From: Paenibacillus_G sp049942825
Lineage (GTDB): Bacteria; Bacillota; Bacilli; Paenibacillales; NBRC-103111
Assembly (NCBI RefSeq): GCF_049942825.1
Contig: NZ_CP187970.1
Location: 4,402,001-4,466,000 of the forward strand
Reading direction: 5' to 3'
DNA: 64,000 bases
Positions 42,446 through 50,517 of this stretch are shown here, piece after piece. The position numbers were made by a program, and so were the translations under genes. Below the pieces are notes generated by a model. That model had not been told where the DNA came from and did no database searches. It saw nothing but the letters and a program-made list of their open reading frames with translations. Numbering within the stretch: the first letter of the stretch is position 1; each line of letters opens with the position of its first letter.

Positions 42446-43639
42446 TTATTGGTCTGCAGGCTGAGGCAGCAGCTTGCGGTACAGCGCCGCAGCCGCTTCG
42501 GCGTCCACCGCTTTGGGATTGTTGGCGAGCAGTCTTGTCACTTGAAGCGCTGCCGCGGTCAGCGCGTCCACGTCTCCGTCACTTACTCCATAGGTCCGCA
42601 GGTCCTGCGGAATGCCGAGCTGCCGTGTCCACTCCTGGAGGGTGAGAATCACCCGGTCTGCGGCCTCTTCCTCCGGCAGGTGCGGGCCCGCCAGCCCCAT
42701 CGCCTGCGCCGCCAGGACCAATCGGCCCCCGATTGCATCCCGGTTATAGGCCGTTACATGCGGCAGCAGCATCGAGTTCGCCACCCCGTGCGGGATGCCG
42801 AACTTGCCGCCAAGCGGATAGGCCAGCGCATGAACGGCCGCTGTCCCGGCGGCTGTCAGGGCCATTCCGCCGTACATCGAGCCGAGGAGCATGCTCTCCC
42901 GGGCTTCGAGATCCCCGCCGTCGTGGTAAGCAATCAGCAGGTTTCGGGAGATCAAGCGGATCGATTCCATCGCGAACATGTCGCTGAGCGGGTTCGCTTT
43001 GTTCGAGATCAGCGATTCGAACGCGTGTGTGAACGCATCCATTCCCGTCGCCGCCGTGATCTGCGGCGGCAGAGACAGGGTCAGCACCGGGTCGAGAATG
43101 ACGAGCGCCGGAAGCAGGTGCCGGGAGATGATCCCGACCTTGAGCTCCTGCTCCGGCACGGTAACGATGGCATTGGGCGTCACCTCTGATCCGGTTCCCG
43201 ACGTCGTGGGGATGAGCACGGTGGGCAGTCCCGGCCGGGCCACCCGGTCGATACCGATCAGGGTATGGAGGTCCGCCGGATCGGTCAGCAGCACGGAGAT
43301 CAGCTTGGCGGCGTCAAGCACGCTGCCTCCCCCGATGCCGATGATAAGATCCGGCCGCTCGGCGGAAATCTTCTCCGTCACTCCCCGGATATTGTCTACA
43401 GTAGGTTCTTGCTGCACTTCCGTCGAACAAAAGGAGGAGATTCCCTCCTCCCGGAGCATGGCCGTCATGCGGTCGACCGTCCCCTGCCTCAGCACCGACG
43501 GCTGAGCGACAATGGCCGCCCGGCGGAAGCGCCCCAGCTCGCGAAGCCGCTGCGGAAGCCCCTCCAGCGCATGGCGGCCGACCAGGATGCTGCCGGCGGT
43601 CCGGAAGCCGTACAAGGCGGGTTCTTTTGCTATCGTCAT
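42446..43639 (-). CDS. Iron-containing (group III) alcohol dehydrogenase
   Basis: This 397-residue enzyme has the nucleotide-binding GIGGGSVLDAAK and TTSGTGSEVTP motifs and the metal ligands of the family in ATGMDAFTHAFES and the paired histidines of HALAYPLGGKFGIPHG. Members such as FucO reduce lactaldehyde formed from fucose or rhamnose. ATG 43639 has AGGAG seven bases upstream, while the ATG at 43645 does not. Its stop lies 13 bp from the aldolase start, so the two form one unit. No pathway-specific kinase or deoxysugar isomerase is visible in the window. Confidence 0.88.
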   Translation of the reverse strand: MTIAKEPALYGFRTAGSILVGRHALEGLPQRLRELGRFRRAAIVAQPSVLRQGTVDRMTAMLREEGISSFCSTEVQQEPTVDNIRGVTEKISAERPDLIIGIGGGSVLDAAKLISVLLTDPADLHTLIGIDRVARPGLPTVLIPTTSGTGSEVTPNAIVTVPEQELKVGIISRHLLPALVILDPVLTLSLPPQITAATGMDAFTHAFESLISNKANPLSDMFAMESIRLISRNLLIAYHDGGDLEARESMLLGSMYGGMALTAAGTAAVHALAYPLGGKFGIPHGVANSMLLPHVTAYNRDAIGGRLVLAAQAMGLAGPHLPEEEAADRVILTLQEWTRQLGIPQDLRTYGVSDGDVDALTAAALQVTRLLANNPKAVDAEAAAALYRKLLPQPADQ

Positions 43640-43857
43640 AAGCATTCTCCTGTTTCGCTTGCGGATTTGCCCCCATCCTACGCCCGCCCCGGGCGCTAGT
43701 CAATGCGGTTGGAGCCTCAGGGTGTGATCCCCCTATAGTTCGGATTCGTTCCACCCCCACATCAACACAGGCACGGATATTATCCTGAAAGTATTCCGAT
43801 GGCAGCCGAAGCCCGGAAGCGGGCGACGGCAGACACGCAAACCGAGGAGTGTGGCCT
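43640..43857. promoter_or_regulatory. Divergent control region with one CCTATA box
   Basis: It separates the minus-strand dehydrogenase gene from the plus-strand propeller/GH78 operon. CCTATA on the plus strand (43732-43737) lies 46 bp before a TATTAT (43778-43783) that could be the -10 for the rightward operon. A convincing promoter for the leftward operon is not seen. Confidence 0.4.
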
Positions 43858-44880
43858 TTGAACATCCAACCTTATTTGACGCCATTCAAGCTGGGGGAAC
43901 CCGTACTCGTCGGCTCGGGACAGCCCGGGAGTTTTGACCTGAATGGCGTGGACTGCCCTTTCGTTTTCCGCCATAACGGTGCCTTTTATATGATGTATGT
44001 GGGATTCGACGGGACGGGGTACCAGACGGCCCTGGCCACGAGTGATGATCTGCTCGATTGGAATCACCTGGCCGTGATCCTGTCCAGAAGCGAGGAGGAC
44101 CGATGGGATGCCCGAAATGTGGCGGGCACCTGGATTCTCAAGGAGAACCGGATTGATGCCCCGCCGGTGCTCAAAAAGTGGAAGAACAAGTACTGGCTCG
44201 TCTACCATGCGTATCCCGACTACGGCTATGAGGAAGGCTCGGCCAAGATCGGGCTGGCCTGGACGGAGGATGAGAACCTGCTGGAGTGGCACCGGGTGCC
44301 CGATCCGATCCTGACGCCCGAGGAAGGTGCGGATTGGGAACGCGGCGGCCTGTACAAGGAATGCCTGATCGAGCACGAAGGCCGCTTTTACCTGTTCTAT
44401 AACGCCAAAAATAAGAACAAGGGCCGCTGGCTGGAGCAGACCGGCGTCGCCTTCTCCACGGACCTCTTCAACTGGAAGAGGTATGAAGGGAACCCTGTGC
44501 TGAAGGTCACCCCGGACGCGTGGGACAGCGGATTTGTCAGTGATCCGTGTGTGCTGCAGGACGATGCGGGCTGGATCATGTACTACTTCGGCTTCGATTA
44601 CCGTAAAGCCCAGGAGGGCATCGCCCTGTCTTCGGATCTGCTCCACTGGACCAAGCACCCGCTTCCGATTCTCCGTGTCGGCGAGGAAGGAAGCATCGAC
44701 TCGATCTTTGCCCACAAGCCCTCCGTCATCACGCACGACGGGGTGCTGTACCATTTTTACTGTTCATGCCGGCCTACCCGGCCGGGCGACCCGACCGTGA
44801 ATTACGGCCGGGAATTCCGGACGATCTCGGTAGCCGCTTCGCAGCCGATCGGGCGGGACTGCCCGGTGCAGGGAGGCTGA
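43858..44880 (+). CDS. Five-bladed beta-propeller glycosidase (GH130/GH43/GH32-like)
   Basis: The 340-residue protein repeats a blade pattern typical of five-bladed propeller glycosidases and glycoside phosphorylases: VDCPFVFRHNGAFYMMYVGF, YWLVYHAY, RFYLFYNAKNKN, WIMYYFGFDYR, VLYHFYCSC. Acidic residues in LNGVDCPF, LYKECLIEH and SDPCVL are the likely active-site set. No signal peptide is present. A TTG at 43858 is the best start because CGAGGAG lies seven bases upstream; the GTG at 43849 falls inside that site. It leads a two-gene operon with GH78, six bases apart. Whether it is a hydrolase or a phosphorylase cannot be decided here. Confidence 0.75.
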   Translation: MNIQPYLTPFKLGEPVLVGSGQPGSFDLNGVDCPFVFRHNGAFYMMYVGFDGTGYQTALATSDDLLDWNHLAVILSRSEEDRWDARNVAGTWILKENRIDAPPVLKKWKNKYWLVYHAYPDYGYEEGSAKIGLAWTEDENLLEWHRVPDPILTPEEGADWERGGLYKECLIEHEGRFYLFYNAKNKNKGRWLEQTGVAFSTDLFNWKRYEGNPVLKVTPDAWDSGFVSDPCVLQDDAGWIMYYFGFDYRKAQEGIALSSDLLHWTKHPLPILRVGEEGSIDSIFAHKPSVITHDGVLYHFYCSCRPTRPGDPTVNYGREFRTISVAASQPIGRDCPVQGG

Positions 44881-44886
44881 GCGAGG

Positions 44887-47595
44887 GTGCATATCGACCG
44901 CATGTACGTGGAGTCGTCGGAGGAACCGCTCGGGATTGACGTGCCCTCTCCCGCTTTCCGGTGGAGCTTCGCCGGGGATGCCGGACGCGGGCAGCTTCAG
45001 GCTGCCTACCGGATCGTGGTTGCGCTGAGCGAACAGGAAGCCGGCAGCGGGACGGGGACAGTGTGGGACAGCGAATTCACGGACAGCCGGAACTGCGCGC
45101 ATGTTCCGTATGAAGGGCCCCCGCTGCTCTCCCGTACCCGGTATTATTGGCGGGTCGAAGTGCGAATGGCCTCCGGGGAGCCGCTGTGCAGCAGGGTCTC
45201 CTGGTTCGAGACCGGCCTGCTGCACGAGCCGGATTGGAAGGCCTCCTGGATGGAGGCACCAGCCGGCGGGGATCAGGCACCAGAAAGCTCTCAGCCGGAA
45301 GCGCTGCCCCTCTTCCGCACCGAATTCCGGCTGGACCTCCCGGTGAAGTCCGCTCGGGTCTATGTCTGCGGCCTCGGCCACTATGAGCTTCGGCTCAACG
45401 GGAGGAAGGTCGGCGACCGGGTGCTCGAGCCGGGCTGGACCAACTACCACCGGACCTGCCTCTACTCCGTCTATGACGTTACGGAGTACCTGCAGGAAGG
45501 GGCCAATGCCGCCGGCGTGCTGCTCGGCAATGGCTTCTACCATGTGGCCGGCGGCCGGTACACGAAATACAAAGGCTCCTTCGGCACGCCGAAATGTCTT
45601 GTGCAGCTGGAGGCGGAGCTCGGCGACGGCTCCCGGGTGACCATTGTCAGCGGGGAGGGCTGGAAGACCGCCCCAGGCCCCCTGACCTTCTCCTGCATCT
45701 ACGGCGGAGAAGATTACGACGCCCGGCTTGAACGGCCCGGCTGGGATATGGCCGAATATGCCGAAGACGGCGGCTGGACCTCTGCCCTCCGTGCAGCGCC
45801 TCCGGCTGGCAGGCTCAAAGCGCAGGCCTCACCGCCGCTGCAGGTACGCCGCGTCTTCCACCCGGCCGGGTATACGCGCCCGCGGCCTGACGTGTATGTC
45901 GCCGACCTCGGGCAGAACTTCGCCGGCTGGGTCCGGATCCGGGTGCGCGGAGCAGCCGGCACACGGATCACGCTCTCCCCCGGCGAACTGCTGAAGGAGG
46001 ACGGCACCGTCAGCCAGAAGTGGACCGGTTCCCCTTACCGGTTCCACTACACGCTGCGCGGGGACGGCGAGGAGATCTGGTCGCCGCGGTTCAGCTATTA
46101 CGGCTTCCGCTATGTGCAGGTGGAAGGAGCCGTGCCCTCTGGTGGTGCAGGCCGGCCTGAAGCCGCTTCCGCGCCGGATGCCTCCACCGAGCTGCTTGAA
46201 CTCGAAGGCTCCATGATCAACCCCGATATGGAGACGGCGGGCAGCTTCGAATGCTCGGACGCCCTCCTGAACCGGACGCATGAGATCATCAATATGGCCA
46301 TCCTCAGTAATGCCAAGAGCATCTTCACCGACTGCCCGCACCGCGAGAAGCTCGGCTGGTTGGAGCAGGTGCATCTCATGGGGCCCGCCGCCGCGTACAA
46401 CCATGACATTGAGCGATTGCTGGTCAAAACCATGGAGGACATCCGGGACGCCCAGCTGCCCGGCGGCATGGTGCCAACCACGGCCCCCGAATATGTTGTC
46501 TTTCCCGAGCCGTGGGAGGTGTTCCGCGATTCCGTCTCGTGGGGGGCTGCTTATGTGCTGACCGGGTGGAATCTGCTCAAGCTGTACGGCAGCCGACGCC
46601 AACTGGAAGAGCATTACGACGGGATGAAAGCCTACGTGGATTATGTTGCCGGAAAATCGAAGGGGCATCTGGTCGATTACGGCCTCGGCGACTGGTATGA
46701 TGTGGGGCCGAACGGACCGGGGTTCACACAGAACACGCCTGTGGCCCTAACCGAGACGGCCATGTATTACCACATGACCGGCGTGTTCGCGGACATCGCC
46801 GAGCTGCTCGGACGCCGGGAGGACGCCTCCTTCTATCGAGGCTTGTGCAGCCGAATCAAGAATGCGTTCCGGGAGGCGTTCTTCGACGAGGAGGTGCGCC
46901 GGTATGCGGAGGGCAGCCAGACCTCGTACGCGATGCCGCTGGTGCTGGGGCTTGCTGCAGAAGAGCACGAACCCGCCCTGCTGGCCGGGCTGACGGATGT
47001 GATCCGGCGGCAGGGACTCCGAACCACGGCGGGCGATGTGGGCCACCGGTATGTCCTGCTCGCTCTGATGCGCTCCGGGCATTCGGACCTCGTGTACGGA
47101 ATGGCCCGGCAGTCGGAATCCCCCGGCTATGCCTATCAGCTGCTGCACGGGGCCACTACGCTCACCGAAGCCTGGGACGGGCCGACCGTCGGCAAGTCGC
47201 AGAACCACTTCATGCTGGGCCACATCGAAGAATGGTTCTATGCCGGTCTCGCCGGGATCCGGTACCGGTTCGACCCGGCGGCCGAAGGGTTCGCTCTGGA
47301 TCTGCGGCCCGCCTTCCCGGAAGGGCTGTCGTATGTCCGCGCTTCCCACCGGCTGCCCTGCGGCACCGTGCGCGTCGGCTGGGAGAGAACGGGGGCCGGC
47401 CGGCTCACGCTCGAATTGGAGGTCCCTATGAACAGCACGGCCGAGCTCCGCATACCGGCATCATCGGTGGACGCCGTTACGGAGAACGGCAGCCCCCTTC
47501 GGGAGGCCCATGGGATAAGCTGCACGACCTGGGAGGACGGCTGTGCGGTGCTGCGGCTGGGTTCCGGAACATACCGGTTCCACAGCACTCTGTAA
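44887..47595 (+). CDS. GH78 alpha-L-rhamnosidase (CPHREKLGW subgroup)
   Basis: The 902-residue protein has the GH78 domain order: N-terminal fibronectin-like domain, carbohydrate-binding-like beta domains (HYELRLNGRKVGDRVLEPGW, CLYSVYDVTEYL), the (alpha/alpha)6 barrel and a terminal sandwich (LPCGTVRVGWER). The acid motif is DCPHREKLGWLEQ, one residue shorter than the CPQRDERLGW of the other GH78 here, and the general base lies in ATTLTEAWDG. This marks a separate subgroup, presumably with a different aglycone. The GTG start at 44887 lies six bases after the propeller gene stop, with GGGAGG upstream. It lacks a signal peptide. Confidence 0.92.
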   Translation: MHIDRMYVESSEEPLGIDVPSPAFRWSFAGDAGRGQLQAAYRIVVALSEQEAGSGTGTVWDSEFTDSRNCAHVPYEGPPLLSRTRYYWRVEVRMASGEPLCSRVSWFETGLLHEPDWKASWMEAPAGGDQAPESSQPEALPLFRTEFRLDLPVKSARVYVCGLGHYELRLNGRKVGDRVLEPGWTNYHRTCLYSVYDVTEYLQEGANAAGVLLGNGFYHVAGGRYTKYKGSFGTPKCLVQLEAELGDGSRVTIVSGEGWKTAPGPLTFSCIYGGEDYDARLERPGWDMAEYAEDGGWTSALRAAPPAGRLKAQASPPLQVRRVFHPAGYTRPRPDVYVADLGQNFAGWVRIRVRGAAGTRITLSPGELLKEDGTVSQKWTGSPYRFHYTLRGDGEEIWSPRFSYYGFRYVQVEGAVPSGGAGRPEAASAPDASTELLELEGSMINPDMETAGSFECSDALLNRTHEIINMAILSNAKSIFTDCPHREKLGWLEQVHLMGPAAAYNHDIERLLVKTMEDIRDAQLPGGMVPTTAPEYVVFPEPWEVFRDSVSWGAAYVLTGWNLLKLYGSRRQLEEHYDGMKAYVDYVAGKSKGHLVDYGLGDWYDVGPNGPGFTQNTPVALTETAMYYHMTGVFADIAELLGRREDASFYRGLCSRIKNAFREAFFDEEVRRYAEGSQTSYAMPLVLGLAAEEHEPALLAGLTDVIRRQGLRTTAGDVGHRYVLLALMRSGHSDLVYGMARQSESPGYAYQLLHGATTLTEAWDGPTVGKSQNHFMLGHIEEWFYAGLAGIRYRFDPAAEGFALDLRPAFPEGLSYVRASHRLPCGTVRVGWERTGAGRLTLELEVPMNSTAELRIPASSVDAVTENGSPLREAHGISCTTWEDGCAVLRLGSGTYRFHSTL

Positions 47596-48247
47596 GCGCA
47601 GCAGGGCAAACCGCTCCTCCCGTTTCCCCTTATTCACATGCCACTGATCCACGTCCCCCCTCCCTCACCTTTGTACCCGCCCCGCGTGCCATCTTCCTCT
47701 TCCCCCTCTACTGATCTCCTTACATCCTCCCCGCCCGCGCACAGCAAAAAGAGGCAGACTGCATACCAGCAGCTGCCTCTTTGCGTCATGAGCGGGATAA
47801 AACTCACTCCTACTCTCCCTCCGTCCCGCCTTACGAAGCCGGATCACAGGAGTGAACCCTCTATGAAGAGCGCCAGTCGGCGCCCATTAGAGGACGGTGC
47901 ACTTATTAATCATATTAAAAGTGCCTGGACCGCCGGGAGGCTCCTAATCTGGCAGAATCCCTATCTCACCGCTGTTCATACGGGGATAGAGGTGCGGTGA
48001 GTACGCCTGCCGGACAGAGGGTCTCAGCTGCAGCCGGAGCTGATCCGCTAATTGCGCCGGTAAAGCTTGATCTCGGTGGTCTTCGCATTGAGGAGCGAGC
48101 GCGCCGTCTGCGTTTCGGTCATGAAGTTTTAACCGTATTGATTGCGCAGCCCGGCAGATGAGGCTGAACGCATACCTTCCGGTTCGAACTGGATATCGCG
48201 GATCGCGGCATCCAGAGCGTTTCGGCAAGGCGCCCCAACGTTCGTTT
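47596..48247. other. Intergenic stretch between convergent operons
   Basis: About 650 bp with no supported gene. It contains a terminator hairpin (47748-47782) and small overlapping frames without ribosome sites. One 24-codon minus-strand frame (48122-48048, ending EIKLYRRN) reads like the tail of a real protein and may be a gene fragment, but it is too short to assign. Confidence 0.5.
47743..47782 (-). terminator. Rho-independent terminator between convergent operons
   Basis: AAAGAGGCAG (47748-47757) pairs with CTGCCTCTTT (47773-47782) around a 15-base loop. On the minus strand the stem is followed by a T-rich run (CTTTTTG), so it best terminates leftward transcripts from the permease operon; it may also stabilise the GH78 mRNA end. 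Confidence 0.7.
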
Positions 48248-48446
48248 AAAATAGCGGATGCGAGGTATCTTATTGGGGTATTTCCCAGCATTTCCCGCAA
48301 AATAGCGGAACTCAGATACCTTATATTGGGGGAAAAGGTCCGGAAACCGCGCTCATCCCTACCATAGCGTATCTGAGTTCCTTTATTGCTGGCAGGTACC
48401 ATCGAAAAGTGGGAATAACGCACTGTACTTCCGCTATTTTTCATAG
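48248..48446. repeat. Second cluster of the GGAACTCAGAT interspersed repeat
   Basis: Forward units begin at 48248 and 48299 (51 bp apart) and are separated by GTATTTCCCAGCATTTCCC; inverted or degenerate units lie at 48361-48388 and 48417-48446. Unit sequence, spacing and spacer match the cluster at 12231-12422, more than 35 kb away, again with a forward/inverted arrangement. Confidence 0.8.
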
Positions 48447-48524
48447 ACTGCTAGCGCGCCCGTAGAAGCGAAGCGAATGCGTATGATCCTCTCTGAATAT
48501 TCGGACGAACAGGATCCCCACGCT

Positions 48525-49400
48525 CTACTCCTTCACGGCGCCAATCACGACGCCCTTGACGAAGTACCGCTGCAGGAACGGATACAGCAAGAGCACCGGC
48601 AGCGCGCCGATGAAGATCTGCGATGCCTTCAGCGAACGGTCCGACAGCTGGGACAACTCCGCCGGATTCGCGGCCAGCTTGGTGAAGTCGACCTGCACGA
48701 TGATCGACTGCAGCAGGGTGGCCAGCGGCCAGTTTGCCTGCTTCATGTAGATCATCCCGTCGAACCACGAGTTCCAGTGGGTCACCATCGTGAAGAGAGA
48801 CAGCGTCACGATCGCGGGCAGCGACACCGGCACATACACAGAGAAGAGGGTTCTCCAATGCCCTGCCCCGTCGATGAGCGCGGCCTCTTCGAGCTCCTTC
48901 GGGAGGGTGCGGAAGAAGTTCAGCAGGAGCAGAATGTTCCACACGTTCACAAGTAGGGGAAGCAGCAGCGCCCAGACCGTATCCGTGAGATGCAGCATGC
49001 GGATCAGGATATAGTTCGGAACGAGGCCGCCGCTGAACAGCATCGTCACCACGAAGAACCAGATATACCGGCTCCGCTGGGGAAAGATCCGGTCATCCTT
49101 CGAGAGCGGGTACGCGGTTACGACGGTCAGCATCATCCCGAGTCCGACGCCAAGGAGAACCCGCTCGGCCGTATTCCACAGGGAGCGGAGAAAGTTCTCA
49201 TTGCTGAGCGTCTTCTGATAGGAGGCCCACGTGAAATCCATCGGCCATAGCGTCACGAGATTGGCCGATGCCGGGGCTTTGCCGCTCAGCGACACGGCCA
49301 GCAGGTGGACGGCGGGCAGCAGGCAGAGCAGCGCGAGCAGCCCGAGGAATGCCAGGATCAGCACATAGGCTGCCCGGTAAGATGGAGATTTATGGTACAC
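48525..49400 (-). CDS. Carbohydrate ABC transporter permease, LplC/YtcP type
   Basis: This 291-residue membrane protein has six predicted helices and the EAA loop ELEEAALIDGAGHWRTLFSV near residues 170-190. Length and the N-terminal MYHKSPSYR are typical of LplC-type permeases, which work with LplB-type partners and lipoprotein binding proteins on complex polysaccharide fragments. The GTG start at 49400 follows a strong AAGGAGG. It lies 31 bp after the LplB-type gene. No ATPase gene is linked to it, as is usual for this group. Confidence 0.92.
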   Translation of the reverse strand: MYHKSPSYRAAYVLILAFLGLLALLCLLPAVHLLAVSLSGKAPASANLVTLWPMDFTWASYQKTLSNENFLRSLWNTAERVLLGVGLGMMLTVVTAYPLSKDDRIFPQRSRYIWFFVVTMLFSGGLVPNYILIRMLHLTDTVWALLLPLLVNVWNILLLLNFFRTLPKELEEAALIDGAGHWRTLFSVYVPVSLPAIVTLSLFTMVTHWNSWFDGMIYMKQANWPLATLLQSIIVQVDFTKLAANPAELSQLSDRSLKASQIFIGALPVLLLYPFLQRYFVKGVVIGAVKE

Positions 49401-49431
49401 GGCTGAACCTCCTTTTTCACACGCCTACTTG

Positions 49432-50385
49432 TTAGAACACTCTGTAGCCTGCGAACCGGTAAGCCGCCCAATACGCGGAGGCGATCAGGATCAGGCTGAC
49501 CACGGATTTGAACATGCCGACCGCCGCCGCGAAGCTGAACTGGCCGTCGATCAGACCCACCCGGTAGACGAACGTGTCGATGATGTCCCCTTTGTCATAC
49601 ACTAGCGCATTGTAAAGATTGAAGATCTGGTCAAAATTGGCACTGAGGACGCTCCCGAGCGACAGCGTCAGCAGCACGATCACGATCGGCAGAATCGCCG
49701 GCAGCGTGATGTGAATCGTCATCCTGAAGCGGCCGGCCCCGTCCATCTCGGCGGCTTCGTACAGCGCCGGGTTCACCCCGGCCAGCGCCGCTAGGAAGAT
49801 GATCGCACCGAAGCCGAACTCCTTCCACACATCGGTGAGGATCACAGTCCACCGGAACAGGTCTCCGTCGCTCAGGAACGGGAGCGGGCCGAGCCCGAGT
49901 CCCTCCGCGAGGAGCCGGTTCACCAGGCCGTTCACGGACAGCAGATCGAGCAGCAGCCCGCCGAAGATGACCCAGGACAGGAAATGCGGCATATAGACCA
50001 GTGTCTGAACCAGGCGCCGGAAGACCTTGTGCCGAACTTCATTCAGCAGCAGCGCGAACAAGAGCGGGACCAGCAGGTGCAGGATGATTTTGAACCCTGA
50101 GATCACCAGCGTATTCCAGATGACCTGCAGGCCGTCCTCCCTCTCGAGCAGATAGCGGAAGTGGTCCAGGCCCACCCAGGGCGAGCCCGCGAATCCAAGC
50201 CAGGGCTTATAATCCTGGAACGCCATGATGAGCCCCGCCATCGGAAGATAGGCGAAGACCAGGGTCAGCAGGACTGCCGGCAGCAGCATCAGATGAAAGA
50301 CAGCGGTTCTGTTTTTTCTTGGCGCAGGCTGGGGCTTCACAGCCGCCCCGTTCTGTCCAGGATTGGGAACGTCTGCCTCACGCAC
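49432..50385 (-). CDS. Carbohydrate ABC transporter permease, LplB type
   Basis: The 317-residue protein has a ~28-residue hydrophilic N-terminus, six helices (first about 29-50, VFHLMLLPAVLLTLVFAYLP) and the EAA loop YEAAEMDGAGRFRMTIHITL near residue 215. It is the first gene of the minus-strand permease operon, divergent from the histidine kinase gene. The GTG start at 50385 has GGGGAG seven bases upstream. It pairs with the LplC-type permease and the lipoprotein at 54053-55717. Confidence 0.93.
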   Translation of the reverse strand: MREADVPNPGQNGAAVKPQPAPRKNRTAVFHLMLLPAVLLTLVFAYLPMAGLIMAFQDYKPWLGFAGSPWVGLDHFRYLLEREDGLQVIWNTLVISGFKIILHLLVPLLFALLLNEVRHKVFRRLVQTLVYMPHFLSWVIFGGLLLDLLSVNGLVNRLLAEGLGLGPLPFLSDGDLFRWTVILTDVWKEFGFGAIIFLAALAGVNPALYEAAEMDGAGRFRMTIHITLPAILPIVIVLLTLSLGSVLSANFDQIFNLYNALVYDKGDIIDTFVYRVGLIDGQFSFAAAVGMFKSVVSLILIASAYWAAYRFAGYRVF

Positions 50386-50517
50386 AGGACTTCTCCCCTT
50401 CTCTCTTTTGCTTTTCCACTTTTTGTTATATTGTATTAATGATATCGGGGGCCTGATAGAAGAAATCCTTTACATCCCATGATGATTTCATGAGGTATAC
50501 CTTGAAGGAGGGTCGCC
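50386..50517. promoter_or_regulatory. Divergent control region between permeases and histidine kinase
   Basis: The AT-rich core at 50415-50445 holds overlapping -10-like sequences for both directions. On the minus strand it contains TATAACAAAAAGTGGA (50430-50415), which resembles TATAACAAAAGGTAAA before the binding-protein gene (53954-53969) and may be the response-regulator target or a shared -10 region. Confidence 0.4.

Noticed and set aside
47638..48000. A 120-codon plus-strand frame after the GH78 gene
   Set aside because: Low-complexity Pro/Ser start, no ribosome site, and it runs through the terminator hairpin at 47748-47782.
47944..48444. A 166-codon minus-strand frame
   Set aside because: Most of it is the interspersed repeat cluster translated (recurrent IRYL and SSAIL words), not a protein gene.
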